Positions 53,762 to 62,531 of a stretch of DNA of 64,000 bases are shown here, piece by piece (position 1 is the stretch's first letter; the number at the start of each line of letters is the position of its first letter). The stretch spans positions 1 to 64,000 of the forward strand of contig CACYGX010000014.1 of NCBI GenBank assembly GCA_902774055.1, in the 5' to 3' direction. The DNA comes from an uncultured Bacteroidales bacterium. Its GTDB lineage: Bacteria > Bacteroidota > Bacteroidia > Bacteroidales > Muribaculaceae. Made by a program: the position numbers and the translations under genes. A model generated the notes under the pieces. It was not told the origin of the DNA and did not search any database. It was given only the letters and a program-made list of their open reading frames with translations.

Positions 53762-54676
53762 ATGAAACGAAGACTATGCCTTAATTTTTTCGGCTTTGTG
53801 GCGTGCTTGATGTGCTCCCTCAGTGTCAGCGCTGCCGAGCCCTATGTCTGCCACACGACGGGTGACTCGACGTTGACGTTCTATTACGACAACCTGCGCA
53901 GTTCTCGTTCGGGCACGACTTACAGCCTGAACACAGGTTCCAATCTGCCCAGATGGGTAGGCAACGGCCCTAATTCCTACGCGGCCCATGTGGTCTTTGA
54001 CCCGTCGTTTGCCAATGCCCGCCCAACGAGTACCTGCTCGTGGTTTTACAGCTTGCAGAATCTTAAATCCATCACGGGCCTGAACTACCTGAACACCAGC
54101 GAGGTTGCCGATATGTCTTTTATGTTCTATTATTGCAACAAATTGACAAGCATTGATGTGAGCCACTTCAATACGGCCAAGGTGACCTCAATGTGGACCA
54201 TGTTTGCTGAATGCAGTCAACTGGCAAGCCTTGACTTAAGCAGTTTCAACACGTCCCTGGTGAGCGATATGGAATACTTATTTTATAACTGCGCCAATCT
54301 GCGAACCATCTTCGTGGGCAATGGTTGGACTACGGCTGCTGTGACCTACTACGACAATATGTTCGCAAATTGCACAAGCTTGGTGGGTGGCAAGGGCACG
54401 ACCTATGATGCAAGCCACATTGATAAGGCCTACGCCCACATTGACGGCGGCCCCAGTAACCCGGGCTACTTCACCGAGAAATCTGCCTTCATTCACGGTG
54501 ACGTGAACGGTAATAACGAGGTGACGATTGCCGACGTGTCGGCTCTAATCGACTACCTGTTGACTGGCGATTCCACCAGCATCAACTTGGCAGCAGCCGA
54601 CTGCAATGGCATTGATGGAGTCACCATCGCCGACGTATCGGCCCTCATCGATTACCTCCTCACCGGCAGCTGGTGA
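53762..54676 (+). CDS. BspA-like (DUF285) surface protein with C-terminal dockerin-type repeats
   Basis: 304 residues with a signal peptide ending about residue 24 (SLSVSAAEP). The middle holds DUF285/BspA-type units (SEVADMSFMFYYCNKLTSID; AKVTSMWTMFAECSQLASLD; LVSDMEYLFYNCANLRTI), a leucine-rich-like surface fold. The C-terminus carries two dockerin-type calcium loops, GDVNGNNEVTIADVSALIDY and DCNGIDGVTIADVSALIDY, nearly identical to each other. It is likely secreted or surface-bound for adhesion or glycan/protein contact. No cohesin partner is in the window, and in this phylum such repeats often replace a sorting tail, so a cellulosome is not implied. Confidence 0.88.
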   Translation: MKRRLCLNFFGFVACLMCSLSVSAAEPYVCHTTGDSTLTFYYDNLRSSRSGTTYSLNTGSNLPRWVGNGPNSYAAHVVFDPSFANARPTSTCSWFYSLQNLKSITGLNYLNTSEVADMSFMFYYCNKLTSIDVSHFNTAKVTSMWTMFAECSQLASLDLSSFNTSLVSDMEYLFYNCANLRTIFVGNGWTTAAVTYYDNMFANCTSLVGGKGTTYDASHIDKAYAHIDGGPSNPGYFTEKSAFIHGDVNGNNEVTIADVSALIDYLLTGDSTSINLAAADCNGIDGVTIADVSALIDYLLTGSW

Positions 54677-54710
54677 AGCTTGCTTTGCGAGCACATTTGT
54701 GCTCAGGGAT

Positions 54711-54734
54711 TAGGGATTAGAGATTAGGGATTAG
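54711..54734 (+). repeat. GGGATTA/GAGATTA heptad repeat
   Basis: Tandem 7-base units of the type GGGATTA and GAGATTA lie between the BspA/dockerin stop and its terminator. They are similar in style to the heptads upstream of preA and dnaK. Confidence 0.65.
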
Positions 54735-54736
54735 AG

Positions 54737-54780
54737 AGGCGTCCGCACTCCTGTTTTCACATGGATGCGGACGCCTTTGT
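54737..54780 (+). terminator. Terminator of the BspA/dockerin gene
   Basis: AGGCGTCCGCA pairs perfectly with TGCGGACGCCT, followed by TTGTT. It probably works in both directions. Confidence 0.78.
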
Positions 54781-54840
54781 TATTATTGTATTTGTTTTCC
54801 TTTTAACGGGTTGCGGATGCCATGAGATGATTCAGATGGA

Positions 54841-55278
54841 TCAGTTGTTTTTCAATTTAGATGCTGATGCCATGAGTTCAAGTTGGTGCTTGATTTTCTC
54901 AATGATGGTGAGCGGGTTGTCTTCGCCTCGGCTTGCTTTCTCCATGGGGCACCAATCGGTGCCGGTGCGGTTGATGATGTGGTCAACTAGTTGACTACAT
55001 GAGGCTTCTACTCCATGGGCTTGCAGCAACGACAGTGCCGGCTCGCTCATCACGTCGGCATACACTTGTTTGGCGCCACCCACGACCATGCAGGCCGCTG
55101 CGGCCTTGCCCACGGCTTTATCGGCAATCATGGCCCCCTTGAGTATATCGGGATGCTCGCTCACCAGCGTCAACAAATCTTTCACGCCGCGCTGTGTGAA
55201 ACGGTGTATTTCCCCATTTTCACTTCTCACCACCAGGGTCAAACCCTCGTTATGAAGGATGTCTATCAACTTTTTCAT
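54841..55278 (-). CDS. DUF1893 domain protein
   Basis: 145 residues from ATG 55278 (MKKLIDILHNEGLTLVVRSE). The longer frame begins upstream of the promoter. The DUF1893 core is GVKDLLTLVSEHPDILKGAM with IADKAVGKAAAACMVVGGAK, a small alpha/beta domain resembling the cytidine-deaminase fold; its function is unknown. The C-terminal HIINRTGTDWCPMEKAS has a Cys-Pro pair. It is divergent from the MTA/SAH nucleosidase gene, with promoters 22 bp apart. Only its conserved fold can be stated with confidence. Confidence 0.8.
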   Translation of the reverse strand: MKKLIDILHNEGLTLVVRSENGEIHRFTQRGVKDLLTLVSEHPDILKGAMIADKAVGKAAAACMVVGGAKQVYADVMSEPALSLLQAHGVEASCSQLVDHIINRTGTDWCPMEKASRGEDNPLTIIEKIKHQLELMASASKLKNN

Positions 55279-55282
55279 GCAG

Positions 55283-55320
55283 CAAAAATAGTATAATAAG
55301 CGAAAAAAATAGTATTTTTG
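55283..55320. promoter_or_regulatory. Back-to-back -7 elements for DUF1893 (minus) and mtnN (plus)
   Basis: TATTTTTG on the minus strand (55283-55290, four bases before the DUF1893 ATG) and TATTTTTG on the plus strand (55313-55320) are separated by 22 bp. RNA polymerase could not occupy both fully at once. Confidence 0.65.
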
Positions 55321-55346
55321 TGGCAAAAATTAAAATCTAATAAAAT

Positions 55347-56024
55347 ATGAAGATTGGTATTATCGTGGCAATGCGCAAGGAGTTGGACCTGCTCTTGCCG
55401 TTGCTGCAAGACAGCGAGGAGAGCCGCATGAGCGGTTTTGAATTCCACTGTGGCAAGATGGGGCGTCATGATGTGATGGTGATGCAATGCGGCATCGGCA
55501 AGGTTAATGCAGCGATGGGCGCATTGATGCTTGTCAACCATTTTGCGCCTAATTTTGTGATTAATAGCGGTGTGGCTGGCGGGGCCGACAAATCTGTCAA
55601 TGTGATGGATGTGGTGGCTGGCGAAAAAGTGTCCTACCATGACGTGTGGTGCGGTCCTGAGAGCGAACTGGGACGTGTTCAGGGGCTGCCACTGTACTTT
55701 GAAGGCTCAACGAAGTTGCTTGAACTGCTTCCTGAGAGTGAAGATATCCACAGGGGCCTGATTTGTTCGGGGGACCAGTTTATCGACACCATGGATGAGG
55801 TGAATCGAATCAAGGGTAATTTCCCTGAGGCGCTGGCTGTTGATATGGAGTCGGGTGCGATAGCCCAAGTCTGCTATCAGTGCAGTGTGCCGTTCCTGGC
55901 CTTGCGTGTCATCAGCGACTCGCCTGGTGCCAGTCACGACAATACGCGCCAGTACCTTGACTTCTGGACCGATGCCCCCCGCGAGACGTTCAAACTCGTG
56001 AAAGACATCATCACTAAATTGTAA
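55347..56024 (+). CDS. mtnN: 5'-methylthioadenosine/S-adenosylhomocysteine nucleosidase
   Basis: 225 residues, the usual MTAN size. The N-terminus MKIGIIVAMRKELDLLLPLL, the glycine loop NSGVAGGADKSVNVMDV, the purine site ICSGDQFI and the catalytic region LAVDMESGAIAQVCYQ (Glu binds ribose) with VISDSPG (catalytic Asp) are all present. It removes adenine from MTA and SAH, recycling methyl-donor by-products and making the autoinducer-2 precursor. luxS was not seen. Confidence 0.93.
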   Translation: MKIGIIVAMRKELDLLLPLLQDSEESRMSGFEFHCGKMGRHDVMVMQCGIGKVNAAMGALMLVNHFAPNFVINSGVAGGADKSVNVMDVVAGEKVSYHDVWCGPESELGRVQGLPLYFEGSTKLLELLPESEDIHRGLICSGDQFIDTMDEVNRIKGNFPEALAVDMESGAIAQVCYQCSVPFLALRVISDSPGASHDNTRQYLDFWTDAPRETFKLVKDIITKL

Positions 56025-56052
56025 CGATATACTTCACGGGGACTATTCCCCA

Positions 56053-56078
56053 AAAAAGCCACCTGATGGTGGCTTTTT
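56053..56078. terminator. Bidirectional terminator between mtnN and lon
   Basis: AAAAAGCCACC pairs with GGTGGCTTTTT around TGAT, symmetrical with A and T runs. Both genes end here on opposite strands. Confidence 0.88.
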
Positions 56079-56145
56079 GTGTAGGTAACCATACCTGTAA
56101 GGTTGGCTAATCGAGAATTATTTCGTTTTTCTTGAAACGCTTGCT

Positions 56146-58590
56146 TTACAACTCGATGGCGTCTTTGACTTTTTCGGGCAGTAGGGCAAGGTCAAGCACC
56201 TCCTTGATGGTGTTGACGTAGTGGAATGTCAGTCCCTTGAGGTAGATTTCGTTAATTTCCTCAATATCCTTGCGATTGTCCTTACACAAGATAATATCCT
56301 TGATGCCAGCACGCTTGGCAGCGAGAATCTTCTCCTTGATGCCGCCCACGGGGAGCACTTTGCCACGCAGGGTGATTTCGCCTGTCATGGCCAGGTGGTC
56401 TTTCACCTTGCGTTGGGTGAATGACGAAGCGAGCGATGTCACCATCGTCACGCCAGCCGACGGGCCATCCTTGGGAATGGCGCCCTCTGGTACATGGATA
56501 TGGATATTGTATTTGTCAAACAACTCTGGGTCAATGCCAAGTAAAGAGCAGTGTGAACGCAAGTATTGCAGGGCGATAACCGCCGATTCCTTCATCACAT
56601 CACCCAGATTGCCTGTCAAGGTCAGTTTCTCGCCTTTGCCACGAGCCAGCGAGGACTCCACAAACAGAATTTCGCCTCCGACGGCTGTCCATGCCAAACC
56701 TGTCACTACTCCGGCAAACTCATTGCCCTCATACTTGTCACGGCTGTAATCAGGAGAACCCAAATACTCTTTCAGGTTCTCTGGCTTGATGCTTGTGGGA
56801 TAGGCATCACCAGTGGCCTTGTGACGTGCCACGCGGCGCAGCACTGTGGCAATCTTTTTCTCCAGCTGGCGAACGCCCGATTCACGAGTGTAATCGTAAA
56901 TGATCTTCAAGATCACCTGCTTGCCAAACTTGATTTCATTTTTCTTGAATCCGTTCTCTTCCAGTTCCTTGGGGATGAGATGGCGCTTGGCGATTTCCAG
57001 TTTCTCCTCAGGGATGTAGCCGTTGATCTCGATGACTTCCATGCGGTCGAGTAGGGGACGGCTCACGGTAGAGAGGCTGTTGGCCGTGGCGATAAAGAGG
57101 ATTTTTGACAGGTCATAGTCCACATCAAGATAGTTGTCATGGAAATGACCGTTCTGCTCGGGATCAAGCACTTCGAGCAAGGCCGAAGATGGGTCGCCCT
57201 TGAAATCCTGTCCCACCTTGTCAATCTCGTCGAGCACGATGACAGGGTTGTTGCTGCCGCACTTGGCAAGGGCTGCGATGATGCGGCCAGGCATAGCGCC
57301 GATATAGGTACGGCGGTGTCCGCGAATTTCAGCCTCGTCGTGCAGACCGCCTAACGAGATGCGGGCATACTCCCGGTGCAGGGCATCGGCGATGGATTTA
57401 CCCAGCGACGTCTTGCCCACGCCGGGAGGGCCATAGAGGCACAGGATGGGCGCCTTGAGGTCACCGCGCAGTTTGAGCACCGACAGGTGCTCCAGGATGC
57501 GGTCCTTGACTTTCTCAAGCCCGTAGTGGTCATGATTGAGTTTCTCTTCGACTTTCTTGAGGTCAAAGTTGTCCTCGGTATAGGTGTCCCACGGCAAGTT
57601 GAGCATGTTGTCGAGGTAGGCATATTGAACCGAATAATCGGGAGTCTGCGGATTGAGGCGTTCAAGTTTGCGCAATTCCTTGTCAAACTGTTTCTTCACA
57701 TCCTCGTTCCACTTCATCTTGTTGCCGCGCTCCTGCAATTCCTCGATGTCATCAATGTCGGTACCCAATTCCTCCTGGATGGTGCGAATCTGCTGTTGCA
57801 GGAAGTGGTCACGCTGCTGTTGGGATAATTCCTCACGCGTGCGGGACTGGATATTGGCCTTGATTTCCACCAGTTGCTCTTCACGGGCAAGCAGGGCAAA
57901 CAACAGATAGGCGCGCTTCTTGATGTCATTCTCCTCAAGCATGCGCTGCTTCTGGTCTGAGTCAAAAGCGATGTTCGTGGCCAGGAAATTGATGAGGTAC
58001 ACCGGATTGTCGATATTCTTCATCGCAAACGCCAAGTCACGACCGTTCTGTCCCATGTTGCGCAGCATTCTCAGGGTGGTCTCGACGATGGATTTCATCA
58101 GCATCTCGAACTCCCGGTCACCATGCTTGGGCAGTTTCTCCTCGACCAGCGAGACGGTACCGCGCATGTAGGGGGTGTTGACCTTGATGGCCTCAAGACG
58201 ACAAGCCGAGCGGCCCTGCAGTATGACGTTAGTCGAGCCGTCGGGCAATTCCAGAATCTTGACTACAGTAGCGATAGCACCCTCGTGGTAAAGGTCTTTT
58301 TCCACGGGATCCTCGACATGACTGTCAAATTGGCAGAAGACCGCTACCTTGCTATGGCTCTCGATGGCCTCTTTGATGAGGCGCATGGATTTCTCACGTC
58401 CCACCGAGACGGGCATCGTCATCGACGGAAACATTACCATATTGCGCAAGGGGAGTACGGGTATATCTTCTGCAATATTGCCCTGAAGATCAGCAATATC
58501 GTCTTCTTCGTGAACCTCGGTGAAAATAGGCACCACGCGTGCGGTAACCTCATTCATTTCGGCATCAATGTTGTCCAAGAAATCAATCAT
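56146..58590 (-). CDS. lon: ATP-dependent protease Lon
   Basis: 814 residues from ATG 58590 (MIDFLDNIDAEMNEVTARVV). An upstream TTG frame at 58641 is rejected because it lies in the promoter. The N-terminal substrate domain contains DIPVLPLRNMVMFPSMTMPV. The AAA+ domain has Walker A LYGPPGVGKTSLGKSIA and Walker B PVIVLDEIDKVG. The serine protease domain has the catalytic Ser in IPKDGPSAGVTMV and Lys in LPVGGIKEKILAAKR. It degrades misfolded and regulatory proteins. The promoter region carries a -24/-12-type motif like that of dnaK, overlapping a normal -7 element. Confidence 0.97.
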   Translation of the reverse strand: MIDFLDNIDAEMNEVTARVVPIFTEVHEEDDIADLQGNIAEDIPVLPLRNMVMFPSMTMPVSVGREKSMRLIKEAIESHSKVAVFCQFDSHVEDPVEKDLYHEGAIATVVKILELPDGSTNVILQGRSACRLEAIKVNTPYMRGTVSLVEEKLPKHGDREFEMLMKSIVETTLRMLRNMGQNGRDLAFAMKNIDNPVYLINFLATNIAFDSDQKQRMLEENDIKKRAYLLFALLAREEQLVEIKANIQSRTREELSQQQRDHFLQQQIRTIQEELGTDIDDIEELQERGNKMKWNEDVKKQFDKELRKLERLNPQTPDYSVQYAYLDNMLNLPWDTYTEDNFDLKKVEEKLNHDHYGLEKVKDRILEHLSVLKLRGDLKAPILCLYGPPGVGKTSLGKSIADALHREYARISLGGLHDEAEIRGHRRTYIGAMPGRIIAALAKCGSNNPVIVLDEIDKVGQDFKGDPSSALLEVLDPEQNGHFHDNYLDVDYDLSKILFIATANSLSTVSRPLLDRMEVIEINGYIPEEKLEIAKRHLIPKELEENGFKKNEIKFGKQVILKIIYDYTRESGVRQLEKKIATVLRRVARHKATGDAYPTSIKPENLKEYLGSPDYSRDKYEGNEFAGVVTGLAWTAVGGEILFVESSLARGKGEKLTLTGNLGDVMKESAVIALQYLRSHCSLLGIDPELFDKYNIHIHVPEGAIPKDGPSAGVTMVTSLASSFTQRKVKDHLAMTGEITLRGKVLPVGGIKEKILAAKRAGIKDIILCKDNRKDIEEINEIYLKGLTFHYVNTIKEVLDLALLPEKVKDAIEL

Positions 58591-58624
58591 AATAGTGTAG
58601 CAGTCTGCGTATAAATGATTATCT

Positions 58625-58646
58625 AGCAATTCGGGTGCCAAAATTA
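58625..58646 (-). promoter_or_regulatory. lon promoter: sigma-54-type motif overlapping a -7 element
   Basis: On the minus strand TGGCAC (58640-58635), five bases and TTGCT (58629-58625) match the -24/-12 consensus with the same spacing as dnaK. TAATTTTG (58646-58639) overlaps its first bases, so the housekeeping sigma could also act here. No upstream palindrome like that of dnaK was found. Confidence 0.45.
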
Positions 58647-58720
58647 CTACTTTTTCTTTGGATTGGCCGTAATAACAAGTCCGCTTTTATAGAAAAATAA
58701 CACAATAGTATTCAAAATGG

Positions 58721-58757
58721 AAAACGAGCGGCTCGTTATCCGTCAACGGGCCGCTCG
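58721..58757 (-). terminator. Terminator of the amidase-like operon
   Basis: On the minus strand CGAGCGGC pairs with GCCGCTCG, followed by TTTT. Confidence 0.72.
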
Positions 58758-58784
58758 CATCAATTAAGTTTTAATTAGGAGATA

Positions 58785-61700
58785 TTACTTTAACACCTTT
58801 ATACTCTGGGTTGAACCGTCGCTGTAGGTGCGAACGATGATGTTCACGCCTTCAACAGGTTGGCTATACTCGATACCACGAATATCATAATAACGCTCGC
58901 TGACAATCGTCTTGGCTACTTGGGTCTCGTTGACTGCTGTGGGTCCAAAATCAACCGAGATTGTACCACAGGCGGGAGTGGTGTGAACGTTATGGTCGGT
59001 AGGCAATGAGTAAACACCGATGTTTCCTCCAGCGCATACCAGGTTGCCTGCATAGTCAAATGCCATCTGGAAGATGGAACCGGCACTGTTGCGGGCATCG
59101 GCAACATAGGAGTACTTGGGCGTGATACTGGGTGTGGTGCCCTCCCATGTCATGTCAAAGAACTGCAACGTGCCGCTACCGTCCTGAACAACGAGCAAGT
59201 CGCTGGCAGCGTTCACGGCAAAGCCTGCACGGTCACTACCGTTCAGCATGTCGATGTAGGGCGAGCGACCTGAGTTGAAGGTCACATTACCGTCGTTGTC
59301 CACAAACATGAGCGAAGGCACACCAGCGGTGTTATTGCCGGCACTGCGGTACTGGGCAACCCAGACGCCACGACCGCCGCCGTCAGCCATCACGTTACCG
59401 TTGGTGTTGAGCTGCCATGCGCCAATGTCGAAGTACTGGCTGGGAGCCGTGCTCCAGGTGTCCACGATGCTGCCGTCGGGCTGGCCGATGTTGTAAACAC
59501 CCACGCCGTTGCCGAAGTCCTCAAGATATACATACAACTTGGTGTCTGCGCCCTTGCCACCGATGGCAACGCCTGGTGTCGAAGAGCCGACATTCACGCC
59601 GTTATTGGAAATCAGACCGTCGCTGTTGCGCTCTCCAATGAAGAACGTCGTCCATGTGCCCTCCAGGTCGGTGGGATCGGCAATGAACACACCCGACGTG
59701 GGATCGCCCCAATCAGGAACATAAAGTTTACCTTGAGCGTCAATGCCCATGCGGTAGTTGCTGCGCCATACGCGGTTGCCGTTGTAAACCTGGTCGCTCA
59801 CACGCACACCGTTGGCGTCATACAGATAGACGCCGTTGCCCGGATCGTTATTGGCAACGCGGTTGCCGGCGTAGATGGTACCCATCCTGGGACTGCAGGG
59901 TGAGTTATCGACAGCGACAAACAACTGTCCGCTGTAAGTGTTCCCGAGCGGGTTGATGCGCTTGATGGTCTTGATTTCCTTACCCTCAAGCGTGATGTCC
60001 CACGTGAGTTCTGCGCCGTCTTCAACATTCAGGTCATTCATGTTGACAGCAATGCTGTTCTCGCCAGCTACGACATCAGGAATGTCGATGATGGCCACTC
60101 CGTTGCCGTCGGCATCATAGAAGGTGATATAGGCTTCCTCGGCATTGTCGTTAGCGTTGAAGGTGAAGATGTAGTTATCACCATCGGAAGTAGCGTTCAG
60201 GCCGTAGGCGTAGATGCCTGGCACTGCAGGCTGGGCATCGGCATCGGCCATCCACTTGGTGATCTTGTTGTCCTGCATCAGGTAGAGGATAATGTCCTGA
60301 CCCTTAACGGCAGCACCCGTTGACATGAATTGGCATGCCAGAGGCTCCAAGTCGGTGTTTGTGGTGCTCACCAGGGCTGCCTGGTCAAGACCGGCCGTGA
60401 TGTCATAGAGCTTGATACCGGCCACGGCGGTCTCGTTCATGTACGGCGTCACCATGTACTGGTGCTTAGCGTACTTGAAGAAGGAGATGCCGCGAGCCAG
60501 CGTGTCAGCCTCCTCGCCATCAAAGCGGGCCAGCACTTCGCTGTCCACGCCGTTTGTCATGGCTGGAGCAACCTCCATGGGCAACGTGCGCTCACCGTCA
60601 ACAAATACTTGGTCATCGTTACGCGGCGACAGGATTACCTGGGGATAGTCACCCACTTTCTTCTTAGTGAAGTTGCTGGTGGCAGCGATGGTCTTCTCGG
60701 TGTAAACGGTGCTGGTGATTTGGTCATTGGCAATAGCCAACTTGAGGAATCTCATGCCTCCGGCACTGGTAGCGCCATCGTTTGTTCCCAGGAACGTAAT
60801 CAGGCAGTCACTGGCGGGGCCATCGATGGTAAACGACTGGCCAGCACGATAATAGTAGAAGTTGGCCGAACTCTGGGTGGTTATCCATTCGATAGGATCG
60901 CTATCGAAGTCTGCCCACTTGTAGAGTCGCAGTGTTCCGCGCTGGAAGCCCTCATTCACCTGGTCATTGCTAAACTGGGTTTGCAGCATATTGCAGCCCA
61001 CGAGTTGTCCATCGGCAGTGAAGTTGATGTCATTGAGGCGGCTGTAGAAGCCGATATTGTCGGGCTCTACAGGTGCAACGCCATTGATGCTCAGTTCTTT
61101 GACGATTGCCTTATCGACATTGTTGATGAGGTACAGGTGCGGTGTGCCGTCCTCGGCGTTGGTAAGCACGACAGTGCTGTCGCCACGCACGAGCATACGC
61201 TTGATATCGCCAACAAACTCATATTCAGTGCCGCCATCATGCTCCAGATACAGTTCGTCGGGTGCAACGACATAACCGGGCAGGTTAGGCTCGGGATAGT
61301 TGGGATACAGGTCAGTCGGCACCTCATAGTCGGTGGCTTCGAGCAGAGGCACGGCATAGGTCGTCTTATTGGCCTCTACAACCAGTTCACCGGCAGCCTT
61401 GTTAATCAGTTCTTGCCACTGGTTGTCAACCGTATTTGCCATGTATTCACCTAGAGGCTTGAAACCTTCGGCCTCAACGGCCAGGGTGTAGTTGCCGGGC
61501 TCGAGGTCCTCGAACACGAATACACCATTGTAGTTCTGGTCGGTAGTATAACGTGCCACTTCCTGACCATTCTTGTACAAGATGACAACAGCACCGTTGA
61601 TGGGTGCCCACTGGTCCATCGTGCCTGCATTGTACTTGTACAGGTTGTCGATCAGATGGTTGTGAACGTCTTTCACCGAACCCATGATATAGCCCTTGGA

Positions 61701-62531
61701 GTCAGGCGTGAGACCGAAGTACTCACCGATTCCGCGAGCAATGCGGATGCCTTCCTGGTGACAGTAATCAATGTTCAATGCGCGGTGGCGTGCCGGCTGA
61801 TAGGTGTGGAAATAACCCTCAACCAGGAAACCAGGGGCGCAATGCTTGAGAACACCTAGGTATCCTGTGTAAGATTGCCCAGTGTTGGGGTCAACACGGG
61901 TCGATGAACTGCCATAGAAGTCAATGTCACCACGGATGTTGGGACTATTGGGTCCATAGTAGTTCATGGGGTCAATCTCATTGGTGTAGAACAGCGGCCA
62001 GCAAGCCGATGCCATGTCGCGGCTGCCAGGGGCATAGTCGCCTCCAGCACCATCCTTGCCACGGTACAGCATCAACGGGTAGTTGGTAGATGTGCCGTCG
62101 GTGGCGGCGTTGGAGTGGTGAGACAGGAACATGTCATAGTTGCCCACCTCGACCTCTTCACAGATTTCTGACAGGGGGCGGTTATACATCTCGGCGTCGG
62201 GCGCTCCCTGAACATAGGGGTACGGACCGTTTGCCCACCTCGACATGGTGATGTTGTCGGGTTTGACGCCCATCTTGATGAGTTGGGCGCGGGTCTGGAT
62301 GGATTTCCACAAGTTGGTGTTCGACTCATAGAAACCATTAGTGTCGGGTCGGCCGGTCTCGGGCAGGTTGGGATAGGGGATAGTCGCCATTGGGCGGTCG
62401 TTAGGGCCCCAACTGCCGTGGCCCGGGTTGAGATAGATGCGTACTTCGTCGGCGGTTTTTGCCTGTAATGCGCCTGCTGCCATGATGGCGGCTACGGCAA
62501 GTAATAGAATCTTTTTCATAGCGGTCATCAT
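58785..62531 (-). CDS. Large secreted protein with N-terminal amidase_3-like domain and C-terminal sorting-like tail
   Basis: 1248 residues if the coupled ATG 62531 is used; the signal peptide proper starts at ATG 62519 (MKKILLLAVAAIMAAGALQA). Residues 30-280 resemble a zinc N-acetylmuramoyl-L-alanine amidase: IYLNPGHGSWG (His38), a Glu in GFYESNTNLW (Glu69) and SHHSNA (His138/139). Next is a CarboxypepD-like segment (VFVFEDLEPGNYTLAVEAEG), then a long beta-rich part with propeller-like phrases. The last about 35 residues (YYDIRGIEYSQPVEGVNIIV, ending SDGSTQSIKVLK) resemble a type IX sorting tail. The size and tail suggest an exported or surface enzyme acting on cell wall or glycopeptide; self versus foreign wall is open. 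Its start overlaps the TolB-like gene stop (ATGA). Confidence 0.72.
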   Translation of the reverse strand: MMTAMKKILLLAVAAIMAAGALQAKTADEVRIYLNPGHGSWGPNDRPMATIPYPNLPETGRPDTNGFYESNTNLWKSIQTRAQLIKMGVKPDNITMSRWANGPYPYVQGAPDAEMYNRPLSEICEEVEVGNYDMFLSHHSNAATDGTSTNYPLMLYRGKDGAGGDYAPGSRDMASACWPLFYTNEIDPMNYYGPNSPNIRGDIDFYGSSSTRVDPNTGQSYTGYLGVLKHCAPGFLVEGYFHTYQPARHRALNIDYCHQEGIRIARGIGEYFGLTPDSKGYIMGSVKDVHNHLIDNLYKYNAGTMDQWAPINGAVVILYKNGQEVARYTTDQNYNGVFVFEDLEPGNYTLAVEAEGFKPLGEYMANTVDNQWQELINKAAGELVVEANKTTYAVPLLEATDYEVPTDLYPNYPEPNLPGYVVAPDELYLEHDGGTEYEFVGDIKRMLVRGDSTVVLTNAEDGTPHLYLINNVDKAIVKELSINGVAPVEPDNIGFYSRLNDINFTADGQLVGCNMLQTQFSNDQVNEGFQRGTLRLYKWADFDSDPIEWITTQSSANFYYYRAGQSFTIDGPASDCLITFLGTNDGATSAGGMRFLKLAIANDQITSTVYTEKTIAATSNFTKKKVGDYPQVILSPRNDDQVFVDGERTLPMEVAPAMTNGVDSEVLARFDGEEADTLARGISFFKYAKHQYMVTPYMNETAVAGIKLYDITAGLDQAALVSTTNTDLEPLACQFMSTGAAVKGQDIILYLMQDNKITKWMADADAQPAVPGIYAYGLNATSDGDNYIFTFNANDNAEEAYITFYDADGNGVAIIDIPDVVAGENSIAVNMNDLNVEDGAELTWDITLEGKEIKTIKRINPLGNTYSGQLFVAVDNSPCSPRMGTIYAGNRVANNDPGNGVYLYDANGVRVSDQVYNGNRVWRSNYRMGIDAQGKLYVPDWGDPTSGVFIADPTDLEGTWTTFFIGERNSDGLISNNGVNVGSSTPGVAIGGKGADTKLYVYLEDFGNGVGVYNIGQPDGSIVDTWSTAPSQYFDIGAWQLNTNGNVMADGGGRGVWVAQYRSAGNNTAGVPSLMFVDNDGNVTFNSGRSPYIDMLNGSDRAGFAVNAASDLLVVQDGSGTLQFFDMTWEGTTPSITPKYSYVADARNSAGSIFQMAFDYAGNLVCAGGNIGVYSLPTDHNVHTTPACGTISVDFGPTAVNETQVAKTIVSERYYDIRGIEYSQPVEGVNIIVRTYSDGSTQSIKVLK

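Noticed and set aside
54711-54734. Telomere-like GGGATTA repeat
   Set aside because: Only a few degenerate heptads inside a bacterial transcript end; best explained as a simple repeat.
54761-54994. 77-residue plus-strand frame after the BspA/dockerin gene
   Set aside because: It starts inside the terminator hairpin and overlaps the DUF1893 gene antisense; no promoter or homology is visible.
58591-58641. TTG-initiated extension of Lon
   Set aside because: The extra residues coincide with the -24/-12 and -7 promoter motifs, and Lon proteins do not need them.
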